A DNA stretch of 64,000 nt from Rhizobium esperanzae (GCF_014197615.1 NZ_JACIFY010000002.1:62001-126000); one strand, 5' to 3'; shown: positions 26,213 to 35,355, counted from the first letter of the stretch. Made by a program: numbers and translations. Notes: generated by a model from the letters alone, not told the origin.

Positions 26213-26413
26213 TCACTGCAGCTTGCGCGCCGCGGAAGGCTGCTTGAGCTGACGGTAGGCCTTGTTCATCTTTTCGCGGATCGAGGCCATCGTGCCCAGA
26301 TTATGACCGCAGGCGGCACAGGTGATGATGTCGGTCTCGCGGATCTCGGCACGTTCGAACTTCATCTTGGTGCTCTTGCACTTCGGGCAGGGTAATTCAA
26401 CCTGAACTGTCAT
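26213..26413 (-). CDS. small zinc-ribbon protein
   Basis: 66 residues with two Cys pairs, CPKC near residue 9 and CAAC near 32, spaced as in a zinc ribbon, and a basic helical tail (REKMNKAYRQLKQPSAARKLQ). It resembles the ECs_2282-type family of putative zinc-binding proteins, of unknown role. It stands alone between the L,D-transpeptidase and cobD. Confidence 0.75.
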   Translation of the reverse strand: MTVQVELPCPKCKSTKMKFERAEIRETDIITCAACGHNLGTMASIREKMNKAYRQLKQPSAARKLQ

Positions 26414-26532
26414 CGCCTTCTTTCCGGTCTGATGGAGATATGAGGCGGTTCAAATAAACGTTTGAGATGGGACTGTCCACCGAGACCTGGTTGCCTTATG
26501 GCACGCCCTTTCACTCCACCCGACGGATCACC

Positions 26533-27513
26533 CTACAAAAAACAAACAAACAACCCGAACGTCAAACCGGCGAGCACCATGCAGCTCGCATAAAACACCG
26601 ACACGCCGTCTTCGATATCGCCTGATGTGGCGACGTCCCGACCGGCATCGTTGATCATCGGCTCGGTCACGAGGACCCCGCCATAGATCCGGGGACCGGC
26701 GAGCTGGACGTTGAGAGCACCCGCCATTGCCGCTTCCGGCCTGCCGGAATTCGGCGAACGGTGCAGGCCGCCGTCGCGCATCCCCACCCGGATCGCCTCG
26801 CGGCAGGGGCTGATGCCCCGCCGGATCCAGGCGCCGGCGGCAATCAGCAGGATGGAGAGCCGAGCGGCCGGCCAATTGGCGATATCGTCGAGCCGGGCGG
26901 CGGCCCAGCCGAAATCGATGTATTTCTCCGACCTGTGGCCGATCATCGAATCCGCCGTGTTCAGCATTTTGTAGGCAAGCAGTCCCGGCAGGCCGAAGAC
27001 GGCATAGCAGAGCGCCGGCGCCACCACGCCGTCGGAGAAGTTTTCGGCAAGGCTTTCGATTGCCGCGCGGCAGACAGCCGGCTCATCGAGCGTTTCCGGA
27101 TCGCGCCCGACGATGCGGGAAACAGCGGCTCGTCCGCCGGCAAGCCCGTGGTCGCGCAGAGCGGTCGCGACGGCCGCGACATGATCCGCAAGGCTCTTCT
27201 GCGCGAGGAAGATCGCCACGAGCCCGGCCTCCAGCACGATGCCGGCAAGGCCGAAGAGCGCGAAGAACCGGTCGAACACGAAGCCTGCGGCGATCGACAG
27301 CAGAAGCAGCGTCAGGATCGCGGCAACACCGTTCATCCGGCGTTGGGAGCCTGTAAGGCTCGAGGGATTGAGCTGCTGGTCGGCATAAGAGATCGCCGCG
27401 CCGAAGATGACGACGGGATGCGGCACGCGCGACCACAGCCATTGCGGATCGCCGGCGATCCGATCGAGCAGCAGCGCCAGAAGCAGCACGAGAAGGTTTT
27501 CGTCGATCGTCAT
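26533..27513 (-). CDS. cobD: adenosylcobinamide-phosphate synthase CobD (CbiB)
   Basis: 326-residue membrane protein that attaches (R)-1-amino-2-propanol phosphate to adenosylcobyric acid. The family start is LLLALLLDRIAGDPQWLWSRVPHPV. The conserved middle reads ESLAENFSDGVVAPALCYAVFGLPG, and YIDFGWAAARLDDIANWPAARL follows. Its start overlaps the cobC stop by 4 bp. It is the last gene of cobA-cobB-cobC-cobD. Confidence 0.95.
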   Translation of the reverse strand: MTIDENLLVLLLALLLDRIAGDPQWLWSRVPHPVVIFGAAISYADQQLNPSSLTGSQRRMNGVAAILTLLLLSIAAGFVFDRFFALFGLAGIVLEAGLVAIFLAQKSLADHVAAVATALRDHGLAGGRAAVSRIVGRDPETLDEPAVCRAAIESLAENFSDGVVAPALCYAVFGLPGLLAYKMLNTADSMIGHRSEKYIDFGWAAARLDDIANWPAARLSILLIAAGAWIRRGISPCREAIRVGMRDGGLHRSPNSGRPEAAMAGALNVQLAGPRIYGGVLVTEPMINDAGRDVATSGDIEDGVSVFYASCMVLAGLTFGLFVCFL

Positions 27514-28574
27514 CGCTCAAATCCCTGAAGGGCTTCGCCAAGCCGGCGGTCCGCCGCCGGATCGGGCGTCAAGCCGAAGCGCAGCCAATCCGGCGCATAA
27601 TCAAACTTGCGGACGAGAATATGATGCTGGCACAGATGCGTGTAAATGTCGCCGGCTCTCGTATCGGCGACAAGGGTAAAAAGCGCCGTACCTCCCGCCT
27701 TCCGCAATCCGGTGCCGGACAGCACCGCGGAAAGGCCGGCACGACGATCATCGATGCGGCCGCGGATCAAAGACAGATCCGAACGCAGGAGCGAGCCGGC
27801 CAGGGACAACGCCGGCCCTGAGACCGCCCAAGGGCCGAGCCAGTTCTCGAAACGCTCCAGAATATCCCGGCGCGCAATGGCAAAGCCGAGCCGCAGGCCG
27901 GCAAGCCCGAAAAACTTGCCGAAGGAGCGGAAGATGATCAGGTTGGACAGTTCTTGCGCGCAGGCATCGAGGCTCAGCGCTGGATCGGTATCACCGAAGG
28001 CCTCATCGACGACGAGCAGCCCGCCGGCCGCCTTCATCCTGTCGTGCAGGGCAATCAGCGTTTCGGCCGGCCAGGCCCTGCCGTCCGGATTGTTCGGATT
28101 GACGACGACGGCCAGCCGATGCTCGGCCCGGATTGCGGCGACATCGCCGACCGCATCGACGGCAAAACCCGCCAAAGTAAAGGCGCGCGCATATTCCCCA
28201 TAGGTCGGCGACACCACGGCAACTCTGTTGTCCGTCGCTGCGATTCTATCGTCCGTTACGGCAACCCCGTTATCCGCCACCGCGGCTTGCCTGTCCTGCA
28301 GAAGCAAGCGCGGCAGAAGCTGGATCACCGCTTGCGTACCGGGCACCGGCAGCGGCAGGATCTCGCCGCTGCGGTAATAGTCGCGCGCGGCAAACCTTGC
28401 CTCGTCGACGAGATGGCTGTCCGGCAGGCGGTGCCATGCCCTTGCCGGAATGTCCGGTAGGATCACGGGGCACGGATTGATGCCGGTCGAGAGATCGAGC
28501 CAGTCTTCCGGCCTGCCGCCGAAGGTAGCGGCGGCGGCGGTAATGCCGCCGCCATGGGCAATGGGCGCGCTCAT
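27510..28574 (-). CDS. cobC: threonine-phosphate decarboxylase CobC
   Basis: 354-residue PLP enzyme, aminotransferase class I/II fold, that makes (R)-1-amino-2-propanol phosphate for the cobalamin nucleotide loop. It begins with the conserved HGGGITAAAATFGGRPEDWLDLSTG. The PLP lysine is in FRSFGKFFGLAGLRLG. Just before the conserved VVSPTYGEYARAF it carries a 7-residue tandem repeat (28221-28283) that looks inserted. It overlaps cobB and cobD by 4 bp each. Confidence 0.94.
   Translation of the reverse strand: MSAPIAHGGGITAAAATFGGRPEDWLDLSTGINPCPVILPDIPARAWHRLPDSHLVDEARFAARDYYRSGEILPLPVPGTQAVIQLLPRLLLQDRQAAVADNGVAVTDDRIAATDNRVAVVSPTYGEYARAFTLAGFAVDAVGDVAAIRAEHRLAVVVNPNNPDGRAWPAETLIALHDRMKAAGGLLVVDEAFGDTDPALSLDACAQELSNLIIFRSFGKFFGLAGLRLGFAIARRDILERFENWLGPWAVSGPALSLAGSLLRSDLSLIRGRIDDRRAGLSAVLSGTGLRKAGGTALFTLVADTRAGDIYTHLCQHHILVRKFDYAPDWLRFGLTPDPAADRRLGEALQGFER
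28221..28283 (-). repeat. 21-bp tandem repeat inside cobC (three degenerate copies)
   Basis: Three consecutive 21-bp units at 28263-28283, 28242-28262 and 28221-28241 encode AVADNGV, AVTDDRI and AATDNRV, directly before AVVSPTYGEY. The units keep register with the reading frame, so copy number can change without a frameshift. Confidence 0.75.
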
Positions 28575-29878
28575 GCAGCCGCTCCGGCAAGATCGATCAG
28601 GTGCATATAGGAGCCCGCCACCTGTCCGCGCCGCAGCCCGACAGCACCGAGATCGGTTCCCAGTGCATCCTGCGCTGTAAACAGCCGCTTTCCCTCCCCC
28701 TCGGAAACGACCGTGGAATAGTGGAATTCATGCGCCGCCATCGTCCGTGCGAAGAAAGCACCGTCGAGTGGCGTCACGCGCCGATAGCCGAGATGGCGCC
28801 GGCGCTCGGCATAGCTGGTGACAACAGGCAGCAGGCCGAGCATCTCATGCCGTTTCCCCCCCGCATCGATCAACCCATCGCCCAGCACCATGTAGCCGCC
28901 GCATTCGCCATAGATCCTGATGCCGCGCGCCGCCGCATCGAGCATGCCGGCGCGAAAATTCTGCACCTCGGTAAGCCGCCCGGCATGTAGCTCGGGATAA
29001 CCACCCGGCAGATAGATCGCATCGGCATCTGCGGCCGGCGCCTCGTCGGCAAGCGGCGAGAAAAAGGAAATATTCGCGCCGCGCCGCCGCCAGCCGAGCA
29101 GCATATGCTCGTAGGAAAAGGCAAAGGCGACATCGCGCGCCACGGCGACGCGGGCGCCGATCGGCATCAGCCGATCGATATTGGCCGCCGACGGCCGGTT
29201 GAGGCCCTGTCTGGCGATACGCAGCAGGAATTCGAAATTGCATTCCTCGGAAACGGCGTCCGCCGCATGCTCGATGAAGTTTTCAAGGGTCGCATGTTCA
29301 CCGGCCTGGACGAGGCCGAGATGGCGCTCCGGCAAGGCAAGCGCCTTGTCCGCTTCAATTACGGCGACGACGGGCATGCGGATAGCCTCGAGCGCTTTGC
29401 GCAGCATCGCCTCGTGCCGCTCGCTGCCGACCTTGTTGAGGATGACGCCGGCCACGCGGACATCGGCGCGGAAGCCGGCAAAACCTGATACCAGCGGCGC
29501 CACCGACTGCGACATGCGCGAGGCATCGACGACCAGCACCACGGAGAGGCCGAGCTGCGCGGCAAGATCGGCCGCGGTTCCCTTTCCGTCGGCCGCCCCG
29601 TCGAAAAGCCCCATCATCGCCTCGATCACGAGAATGCGGTCGCCGGAACGGTGAAGAGCGGCGTTGGCCGAGATCAGTTCGGGGCGCATCGCCCAAGGGT
29701 CGAAATTCAGGCAGGGCGCACCGCTTGCGGCCGCATGGAAGGCGGGGTCGATGTAATCGGGGCCGGCCTTGCCGGGCGCGACCGCGATGCCGCGCCGGCG
29801 AAGCGCCCTGAGCAATCCGAGCGTCACCGTCGTCTTGCCGGCGCCGGAGGATGGCGCTGCGATCAGCAGGCCGCTCAT
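28571..29878 (-). CDS. cobB: cobyrinic acid a,c-diamide synthase CobB (hydrogenobyrinate type)
   Basis: 435-residue glutamine amidotransferase that amidates the a and c side chains in the aerobic cobalamin pathway. The N-terminal P-loop is PSSGAGKTTVTLGLLRALRRRG. The C-terminal glutaminase domain has the nucleophile in YGECGGYMVLGDG and the His in GSYMHLIDLA. It is translationally coupled (4-bp overlaps) with cobA upstream and cobC downstream. Confidence 0.95.
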   Translation of the reverse strand: MSGLLIAAPSSGAGKTTVTLGLLRALRRRGIAVAPGKAGPDYIDPAFHAAASGAPCLNFDPWAMRPELISANAALHRSGDRILVIEAMMGLFDGAADGKGTAADLAAQLGLSVVLVVDASRMSQSVAPLVSGFAGFRADVRVAGVILNKVGSERHEAMLRKALEAIRMPVVAVIEADKALALPERHLGLVQAGEHATLENFIEHAADAVSEECNFEFLLRIARQGLNRPSAANIDRLMPIGARVAVARDVAFAFSYEHMLLGWRRRGANISFFSPLADEAPAADADAIYLPGGYPELHAGRLTEVQNFRAGMLDAAARGIRIYGECGGYMVLGDGLIDAGGKRHEMLGLLPVVTSYAERRRHLGYRRVTPLDGAFFARTMAAHEFHYSTVVSEGEGKRLFTAQDALGTDLGAVGLRRGQVAGSYMHLIDLAGAAA

Positions 29879-30714
29879 ATCAGCACCTTGCCGGAGCGGC
29901 GGAACGGATCGGGCTGCAGCCGGCGGCCCGCCAGTGCGCCAAGCCAGTCGAGCGAGGCCCGCAGCCGCACCACCTCGCCGACGACGACCACCGCCGGCGG
30001 TTCAAACCCGGAGGTGGCGACTGCCGCGGGCGCCTCGCCAAGCGTCGTTTCCAGCACCTTTTGCCGGCCGGTGGCGGCATTGCAGACGAAGGCGACGGGT
30101 TCGCTCGGCGGTCGGCCGGCAGCGATCAGCCGGGCGCTGATCTCGGCGATATGTTTCATCGCCATATACATGACGATGACGGGCGAGCCCTGGCCGATCG
30201 CCTCCCAATTGATCCTGTCGGGCACGATGCCGGAGGAATCGTGCCCGGTGAGGAAGGTGACGGCGTGGTTGATGTCACGATGCGTCACCGGGATGCCGGC
30301 ATAGGCAAGCCCGCCGATGCCGGCGGTGATGCCCGGCACGATGCGGAAGGGGATATTGTGCTCGACCAGCGTCAGCGCTTCTTCGCCGCCGCGCCCGAAG
30401 ACGAAGGGATCACCGCCCTTCAGCCGCAGCACCCGCTTGCCGGCGCGCGCCAATTCCACCAGCCGCAGCGAAATGTCGCGCTGTTTCGCCGAAGGCTTGC
30501 CGCCGCGTTTTCCCGCATATTCGAGCTCCGCGCCGGGGTGTGCGAGCTTCAGACAGTCCTCATTGACAAGCGCATCATGGACGATCACGTCCGCTTCGGC
30601 GAGCCCTTTGGCAGCCAGGAGCGTCAGCAGGCCCGGATCACCCGGACCAGCCCCGACGAGCCAGACGCTGCCGGGCTCCAGCGCCGGCAGATGTGAAAGT
30701 TGATTGGTCAACAT
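29875..30714 (-). CDS. cobA: uroporphyrinogen-III C-methyltransferase CobA
   Basis: 279-residue SAM-dependent methyltransferase that makes precorrin-2, the entry step to cobalamin and siroheme. Motifs seen are VWLVGAGPGDPGLLT near residue 18, RLKGGDPFVFGRGGEE, and PVTHRDINHAVTFLTGH. It heads the cobA-cobB-cobC-cobD group. No cobalamin riboswitch is visible directly upstream, so this operon may be controlled differently from cobP-cobW-cobN. Confidence 0.95.
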   Translation of the reverse strand: MLTNQLSHLPALEPGSVWLVGAGPGDPGLLTLLAAKGLAEADVIVHDALVNEDCLKLAHPGAELEYAGKRGGKPSAKQRDISLRLVELARAGKRVLRLKGGDPFVFGRGGEEALTLVEHNIPFRIVPGITAGIGGLAYAGIPVTHRDINHAVTFLTGHDSSGIVPDRINWEAIGQGSPVIVMYMAMKHIAEISARLIAAGRPPSEPVAFVCNAATGRQKVLETTLGEAPAAVATSGFEPPAVVVVGEVVRLRASLDWLGALAGRRLQPDPFRRSGKVLI

Positions 30715-31029
30715 TTTGTTGATCTAGGCCCAGCAAGGGGCAAGGTCAACGCCGCCTGCACCGTCTCACTCGAAGTTGCTGAGATCAAGATGACTCACTT
30801 TGCAAACAAGCGGATTCGATCTTGCAGAAAAGCGGCGCAACAATATGAATACATTGTAATATTACCGAAATGTCCGCCACCTGCCAGCGTCCCTCATTTT
30901 GTCGCAAGCCTCGCTGCATACCGACCGGCTGCGGATGCACGGGACAAGCCCGGGCATGACGTAAGAGGGTTTTGGCCGACTGTGTCATCAGTCTGTGGCC
31001 GGCCGCAATGCAGCCGGCCTTCACGTCAT
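30715..31029. other. intergenic region between cobA and nucleoside hydrolase genes
   Basis: 315 bp with no convincing gene. It contains the cobA promoter side, a partial dispersed repeat around 30940-30965 (GGGACAAGCCCGGGCATGAC), and a hairpin at 30997-31019 after the nucleoside hydrolase stop. Confidence 0.5.
30997..31019 (-). terminator. hairpin downstream of the nucleoside hydrolase gene
   Basis: Perfect 7-bp stem GGCCGGC / GCCGGCC with a 9-nt loop, 11 bp after the stop codon on the minus strand. There is no clear U-run, so its strength as a terminator is uncertain. Confidence 0.45.
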
Positions 31030-31980
31030 TCAAGCCGTCAGCAGCGTATCGCGGATCAGCTTCAGGACTTTTTCCGATTCGATCCCGGTCGCGACGATCT
31101 GGCTCGGCAGACCATCCCAGTCACCAGGCGGGAAACGGCGGTTATCCGGCTTGACGACCGTCTGACCATCGGCAATGCCGCCGCAGACGACGCGCACCGC
31201 GCCCGTGATCGTGGTGAAAAGCTCCGGCGCCACGACATAGACCGAGGCGCAGCTATCATGCACCATCATGCCGTCCTCGACCGCATGCCTGTAGAAGTCG
31301 ATGTAGGACTGCGACAGCGCGTCGAGCAGCTTCACCGCCCCGTCCCCCCTGGCCGCCATCTCGCCGAGATAGCTGCGGCTCATCGTGGTGATCGAGGTGA
31401 CGTCGAGGCCGATGACAACCACCTTCCAGGGCGCGGTCATGACGATGTCGGCAGCCTCGGGATCGCCGTGGATATTGGCTTCGGCAACTGGCGAGACATT
31501 GCCTGGCACGTAGAAATTGCCGCCCATGATGACGACGTCCTTGACCAGGCTCGCAATCTCCGGATCTTCCTTCAGCGCTCTTGCCAGATTGGTCATTCGC
31601 CCGACGGCCACCAGCCTGATTTCGCCGGGGTTGGCGCGCACGGTATCGATGATGAAGCGATGCGCCGGGCGCGGATCGAGCGGCAGGTCGATCGTCTCGG
31701 GCACGTCGATATCGCCGAGGCCGTTCTCGCCATGCACCATGGCCGGCCATTCCCGCTCGGCGCGCGCGGGATCGATGGTAACGCTGGCACCCTTGGCGAC
31801 GGGTGCAGGAATATTCCATTCGCGCTTGAGGAAGAGCGCATTGCGCGTCGTCGTCTCGACCGAGGCATTGCCGAAAACGGTGGTGATGCCGATCAGATCG
31901 ATTTCGGGATGGCGGTGCAGGAAAAGAAGCGCCATGGCGTCGTCGACGCCCGGGTCCGTGTCATAAATGACCTTGTGCAT
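31030..31980 (-). CDS. inosine-uridine preferring nucleoside hydrolase
   Basis: 316 residues from the ATG at 31980, preceded by GAGG. The longer upstream frame lacks family similarity. It hydrolyses the N-glycosidic bond of ribonucleosides. The calcium-binding N-terminus reads YDTDPGVDDAMALL, and IMGGNFYVPGNVSPVAEANIHGDPEAAD is the second hallmark region. Its C-terminus VKPDNRRFPPG is also conserved. It lies among cobalamin genes but has no evident link to them. Confidence 0.92.
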   Translation of the reverse strand: MHKVIYDTDPGVDDAMALLFLHRHPEIDLIGITTVFGNASVETTTRNALFLKREWNIPAPVAKGASVTIDPARAEREWPAMVHGENGLGDIDVPETIDLPLDPRPAHRFIIDTVRANPGEIRLVAVGRMTNLARALKEDPEIASLVKDVVIMGGNFYVPGNVSPVAEANIHGDPEAADIVMTAPWKVVVIGLDVTSITTMSRSYLGEMAARGDGAVKLLDALSQSYIDFYRHAVEDGMMVHDSCASVYVVAPELFTTITGAVRVVCGGIADGQTVVKPDNRRFPPGDWDGLPSQIVATGIESEKVLKLIRDTLLTA

Positions 31981-31994
31981 TGGTAACCTCATAA

Positions 31995-32041
31995 AGCAAT
32001 TCCAGCAAAACTGCCCGAGCGGTTTGCGCCCGGAATTGCGT
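31995..32041. repeat. dispersed intergenic repeat (second copy)
   Basis: Copy of the palindromic repeat at 24104, running from GCAATTCCAGCAAAA to GCCCGGAATTGCG, just upstream of the nucleoside hydrolase gene. Its arms GCAATTCC and GGAATTGC are perfectly complementary. Confidence 0.65.
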
Positions 32042-32107
32042 TGAAACAAAGATGTGATTCGCGGAGCTGCCGGACGGCATCGCGACGTGCCGCCACCATA
32101 ACGCCCG

Positions 32108-32527
32108 TTAGGCTTTCTGCAACCCGATGCGGGCAATCGCCGCCGTCGCATGCGCGGATTTGATCTTGCCGAGCAGCAGTTCCGCGTCCGCGCCGATGGC
32201 TGCGAGCGCCGCCGATTCCGCCACGCCGTGACAGCCGACGCGGGCAAAAACGAGTGCGGACGGATTTTTCAGCCGCGGTGTTTCCTCTTCCAGCCTCGAC
32301 GCATCGAAGAACACCGCCGGTACGGCAAAATGGCTGGCAACGGCAAGGATCGCCGACTCCTGCCTGCGGCTGTCGATGGAAGCAATGGCCGCGAGCTGCG
32401 CCCCACCGATGCCGGCTGCTCTCAAGGCCTCGACGGCAAGCGCCAGCACCTCCGCAGGCGGCGTCCCGCGCTCGCAGCCGAGCCCGAGCACATGGCGCCT
32501 TGCCGTATCGAAGGGAATCTCGCTCAT
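32108..32527 (-). CDS. cobE: cobalamin biosynthesis protein CobE
   Basis: 139 residues related to the C-terminal domain of CbiG. It begins HVLGLGCERGTPPAEVLALA and ends with ALAAIGADAELLLGKIKS. CobE is needed in aerobic cobalamin synthesis, but its exact step has been unclear; it is thought to act near the precorrin-3B/4 steps. It is separate from the two cob operons here and is divergent from a TSUP permease gene. Confidence 0.88.
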   Translation of the reverse strand: MSEIPFDTARRHVLGLGCERGTPPAEVLALAVEALRAAGIGGAQLAAIASIDSRRQESAILAVASHFAVPAVFFDASRLEEETPRLKNPSALVFARVGCHGVAESAALAAIGADAELLLGKIKSAHATAAIARIGLQKA

Positions 32528-32628
32528 AGAAGCCGTCGAATGCGCCCCACTGTGTCCGTGCAGCCATTGCAGCTTGGGGCGGCAAATGCAACAACGTCAC
32601 CAGAACGCTCCTGCCCTGGAATAGCATC

Positions 32629-33414
32629 TTGCCTGACATTGCCCTCCATCTGCTTCTGCTCCTCTGCGCGGCGGCCTTCTTTGCCGGTTTCGTCGACGCC
32701 ATTGCCGGTGGCGGCGGCCTGATCACCGTTCCCGCCATGCTGATCGCCGGCATTCCACCGCTGCAGACGCTCGGCACCAACAAGGTGCAGTCGATCTTCG
32801 GCGCCGCCTCGGCAACGCTCGCCTATGCCCGCAAGGGCCACGTGCAGCTTCAGGAACAGCTGCCGATGGCGCTGATGGCCGTCATGGGCGGAGCGCTCGG
32901 CGCAGCACTCGCCACGATCGTGCCAGGAGCCGTGCTGCAGGCGATCATGCCGGTGCTGCTGCTCGCAATCGCGATCTTCTTCGCCGTCAAGCCGAACCTG
33001 GACGATCTCGACAAGCACCGGCTCATCACGCCTTTCGCCTTCGGTCTGACGCTGGTCCCGGCTATCGGCTTCTATGACGGCGTCTTCGGCCCCGGCACCG
33101 GCTCCTTCTTCATGCTCGGCTTCGTCACCCTCGCCGGCTTCGGCGTGCTGAAGGCTACCGCGCACACCAAGCTGCTCAATTTCGGCTCGAACCTCGGGGC
33201 GCTCATCGTCTTCGCGAGCTTCGGCGCGATCCTCTGGAAGATCGGCCTGTTGATGGGGATCTGCCAGTTCCTCGGCGCACAGCTGGGTTCACGGCTCGCG
33301 ATGCGCATCGGCGCCAAGCTCATCAAGCCGCTGCTCGTCATCGTCTGTGTCGCCCTTGCGGTCAAGCTGCTCGCCGATCCGGCAAATCCGCTGCGTGTCT
33401 GGCTCGGCATCTGA
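32629..33414 (+). CDS. TSUP-family (TauE/SafE) membrane permease
   Basis: 261-residue membrane protein with about eight hydrophobic segments. It has the family motif AGFVDAIAGGGGLITVPAMLIAG near the N-terminus and its second-half repeat IGFYDGVFGPGTGSFFMLGFV. The start is TTG at 32629; no ATG lies in a sensible place. TSUP proteins export or import sulfur or organic anions. Divergence from cobE (102 bp) may hint at a cobalamin-related ligand, but that is only linkage. Confidence 0.88.
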   Translation: MPDIALHLLLLLCAAAFFAGFVDAIAGGGGLITVPAMLIAGIPPLQTLGTNKVQSIFGAASATLAYARKGHVQLQEQLPMALMAVMGGALGAALATIVPGAVLQAIMPVLLLAIAIFFAVKPNLDDLDKHRLITPFAFGLTLVPAIGFYDGVFGPGTGSFFMLGFVTLAGFGVLKATAHTKLLNFGSNLGALIVFASFGAILWKIGLLMGICQFLGAQLGSRLAMRIGAKLIKPLLVIVCVALAVKLLADPANPLRVWLGI

Positions 33415-33523
33415 GCGAGCGCGCGGCCGCCTTCATTACCTCAGGCGTAATTGATAGGGTGCACCACCTTCCCGCATGATCGCGCTGCCTGGAACTGACG
33501 GGCGATCAAAAGGAGATGACCCG

Positions 33524-33889
33524 ATGAATGACGCAAACAGCAACGCAGAACGCTACCTCGTCATCTGGAACGAGACGGATGCCGCCCGCCGCCGCGCTCT
33601 CATCGCCCAGAGCTGGTCGGAAGCGGCAACCTATATCGATCCGCTGATGCGCGGAGAAGGTCACGAACAGATCAATTCGCTGGTCGAAGCCGTGCAAAGC
33701 CGCTTCCCCGGCTTCCGCTTCGAGCTGATCGGCGTGGCCGACGGCTATGGCGACAATCTGCGCTTTTCCTGGGGGCTCGGCCCTGAAAATGGCGAAGCGC
33801 TGATCAAGGGCACGGATTTCGCCGAACTCGAGGGCGGCAAGCTGAAATCCGTCCGCGGCTTCATCGACCAATTGCCGGAAGCCGCCTGA
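33524..33889 (+). CDS. NTF2-like (SnoaL-type) protein
   Basis: 121 residues from the ATG at 33524, which has an AAGGAG site. The pattern AERYLVIWNETDAARRRALIAQSWSEAATYIDPL and the later IDQLP are typical of the cone-shaped NTF2-like fold. Catalytic function is not predictable. Its stop codon overlaps the start of the XRE regulator gene by one base. Confidence 0.8.
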   Translation: MNDANSNAERYLVIWNETDAARRRALIAQSWSEAATYIDPLMRGEGHEQINSLVEAVQSRFPGFRFELIGVADGYGDNLRFSWGLGPENGEALIKGTDFAELEGGKLKSVRGFIDQLPEAA

Positions 33890-34683
33890 TGACGCCGACC
33901 GCCCGCTCTCTCGGCGATCATCTGCGTGAATGGCGCCAGCGCCGCCGCATGAGCCAGCTGGATCTGGCGCTGGAGGCCGAGATCTCGCAGCGGCATCTGA
34001 GCTTCATCGAGAGCGGGCGCTCGACACCGAGCCGCGACATGCTGCTGCATCTTGCAGAACGCCTCGGCGTGCCCCTCCGCGACCGCAACCCGCTGCTGCT
34101 GGCGGCGGGTTTCGCCCCTGTCTTTGCCGAACGCAAGCTTGATGACCCTGCCCTTCAGGCGGCGCGGCGCGCCGTCGATATGGTGCTCAAGGGCCATGAG
34201 CCCTTTCCGGCGCTGGCCATCGACCGCCACTGGACCCTGGTCGCCGCCAACGCTGCGATCGCCCCCTTGCTCTCAGGCGTTGGCGATCAGTCGCTGCTTG
34301 CGCCGCCCGTCAACGTGCTCCGCCTCAGCCTGCATCCGCAGGGATTGGCGTCCCACATTGCCAACCACGCTGAATGGCGCGCCCACCTCCTCGACAGGCT
34401 GCGCCAACAGATATCGGCCTCGGGCGATCCTGTCCTGGAAAAGCTGTTGAAGGAGTTGCGGTCCTATCCAGCGCCGGAACGGGCCGGCGAAGTCCATGCC
34501 GACCACGCCGGCATCGCAGTTCCCTTCCGGCTTGCGACCAAGGCCGGCTTGCTTTCCCTGATCTCGACAACGACGGTCTTCGGCACGCCCGTCGATATCA
34601 CCCTGTCGGAACTCGCAGTCGAATCCTTCTTCCCGGCGGACGAAGAAACGGCCGCCATCCTGCGCAGCCTCGCACTCAACTGA
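33889..34683 (+). CDS. XRE-family regulator with MmyB-like ligand domain
   Basis: 264 residues. The N-terminal helix-turn-helix is LREWRQRRRMSQLDLALEAEISQRHLSFIESG. The C-terminal part (PFPALAIDRHWTLVAANAAIAPLL onward) is the PAS-like MmyB domain. It is coupled to the NTF2-like gene through TGATG, so it may regulate that gene and itself. Confidence 0.88.
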   Translation: MTPTARSLGDHLREWRQRRRMSQLDLALEAEISQRHLSFIESGRSTPSRDMLLHLAERLGVPLRDRNPLLLAAGFAPVFAERKLDDPALQAARRAVDMVLKGHEPFPALAIDRHWTLVAANAAIAPLLSGVGDQSLLAPPVNVLRLSLHPQGLASHIANHAEWRAHLLDRLRQQISASGDPVLEKLLKELRSYPAPERAGEVHADHAGIAVPFRLATKAGLLSLISTTTVFGTPVDITLSELAVESFFPADEETAAILRSLALN

Positions 34684-34688
34684 GTGGT

Positions 34689-35327
34689 TCAGAACTCCAC
34701 GCCCGGCTGGCCCTTGATGCCGGAGCGGAAGGGATGTTTGATGAGTTCCATCTCGGTGACCAGATCGGCGATCTCGATGAGTTCTTCCTTGGCGTTGCGG
34801 CCGGTCAGCACGACATGCGTCATGGGAGGCTTCTCGCTCTTCAGGAAGGCGACGACCTCATTGATGTCGAGATAGTCGTAGCGCAGGGCGATGTTGATCT
34901 CATCGAGCAGCACCATGGAATTGCGCTCGTCACGGATCAGCTCCTTGGCCTTTTCCCAGGCGGCCGAAGCTGCGGCGACGTCGCGGGCGCGGTCCTGCGT
35001 TTCCCAGGTGAAACCCTCGCCCATGGTATGGAACTGGCAGAGATCGGAGAAATGCTTCTCGATCAGGTCGCGTTCGCCAGTCCACATCGCGCCCTTGATG
35101 AATTGCACGACGGCGGACGGTTTGCCGTGGGCGATATGACGGAAGATCATGCCGAAGGCCGAAGACGACTTGCCCTTGCCTTTGCCGGTATGGACGATGA
35201 TCAGGCCCTTGCCGTCGGTCTTGGTCGCCATGATCTTGTCGCGCGCGGCCTTCTTCTTCGCCATCTTCTCGGCGTGGCGTGCATCGTCCTTGCCGCCCGT
35301 TTCGTTGTCCGGGGTCTCGTCGCTCAT
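34689..35327 (-). CDS. cobO: cob(I)yrinic acid a,c-diamide adenosyltransferase CobO
   Basis: 212-residue CobA/CobO/ButR-family enzyme that transfers adenosyl from ATP to Co(I) corrinoid. The P-loop is GLIIVHTGKGKGKSSSAFG. The conserved ETQDRARDVAAASAAWEKAKELI and VLLDEINIALRYDYLD follow. It is 68 bp downstream of cobN and transcribed with it; the gap holds a palindromic repeat. Confidence 0.96.
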   Translation of the reverse strand: MSDETPDNETGGKDDARHAEKMAKKKAARDKIMATKTDGKGLIIVHTGKGKGKSSSAFGMIFRHIAHGKPSAVVQFIKGAMWTGERDLIEKHFSDLCQFHTMGEGFTWETQDRARDVAAASAAWEKAKELIRDERNSMVLLDEINIALRYDYLDINEVVAFLKSEKPPMTHVVLTGRNAKEELIEIADLVTEMELIKHPFRSGIKGQPGVEF

Positions 35328-35355
35328 CAGTTCACCTCATTGCGTTGCATGGCTG

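Noticed and set aside
26480..26500. TGGCAC motifs (26493, 16229, 11463) as sigma-54 promoters
   Set aside because: None has the matching TTGC element at the required spacing.
30715..30800. Cobalamin riboswitch upstream of cobA
   Set aside because: No B12 box (AGCCAGGAGACCTGCC-like) is visible on the minus strand in this region.
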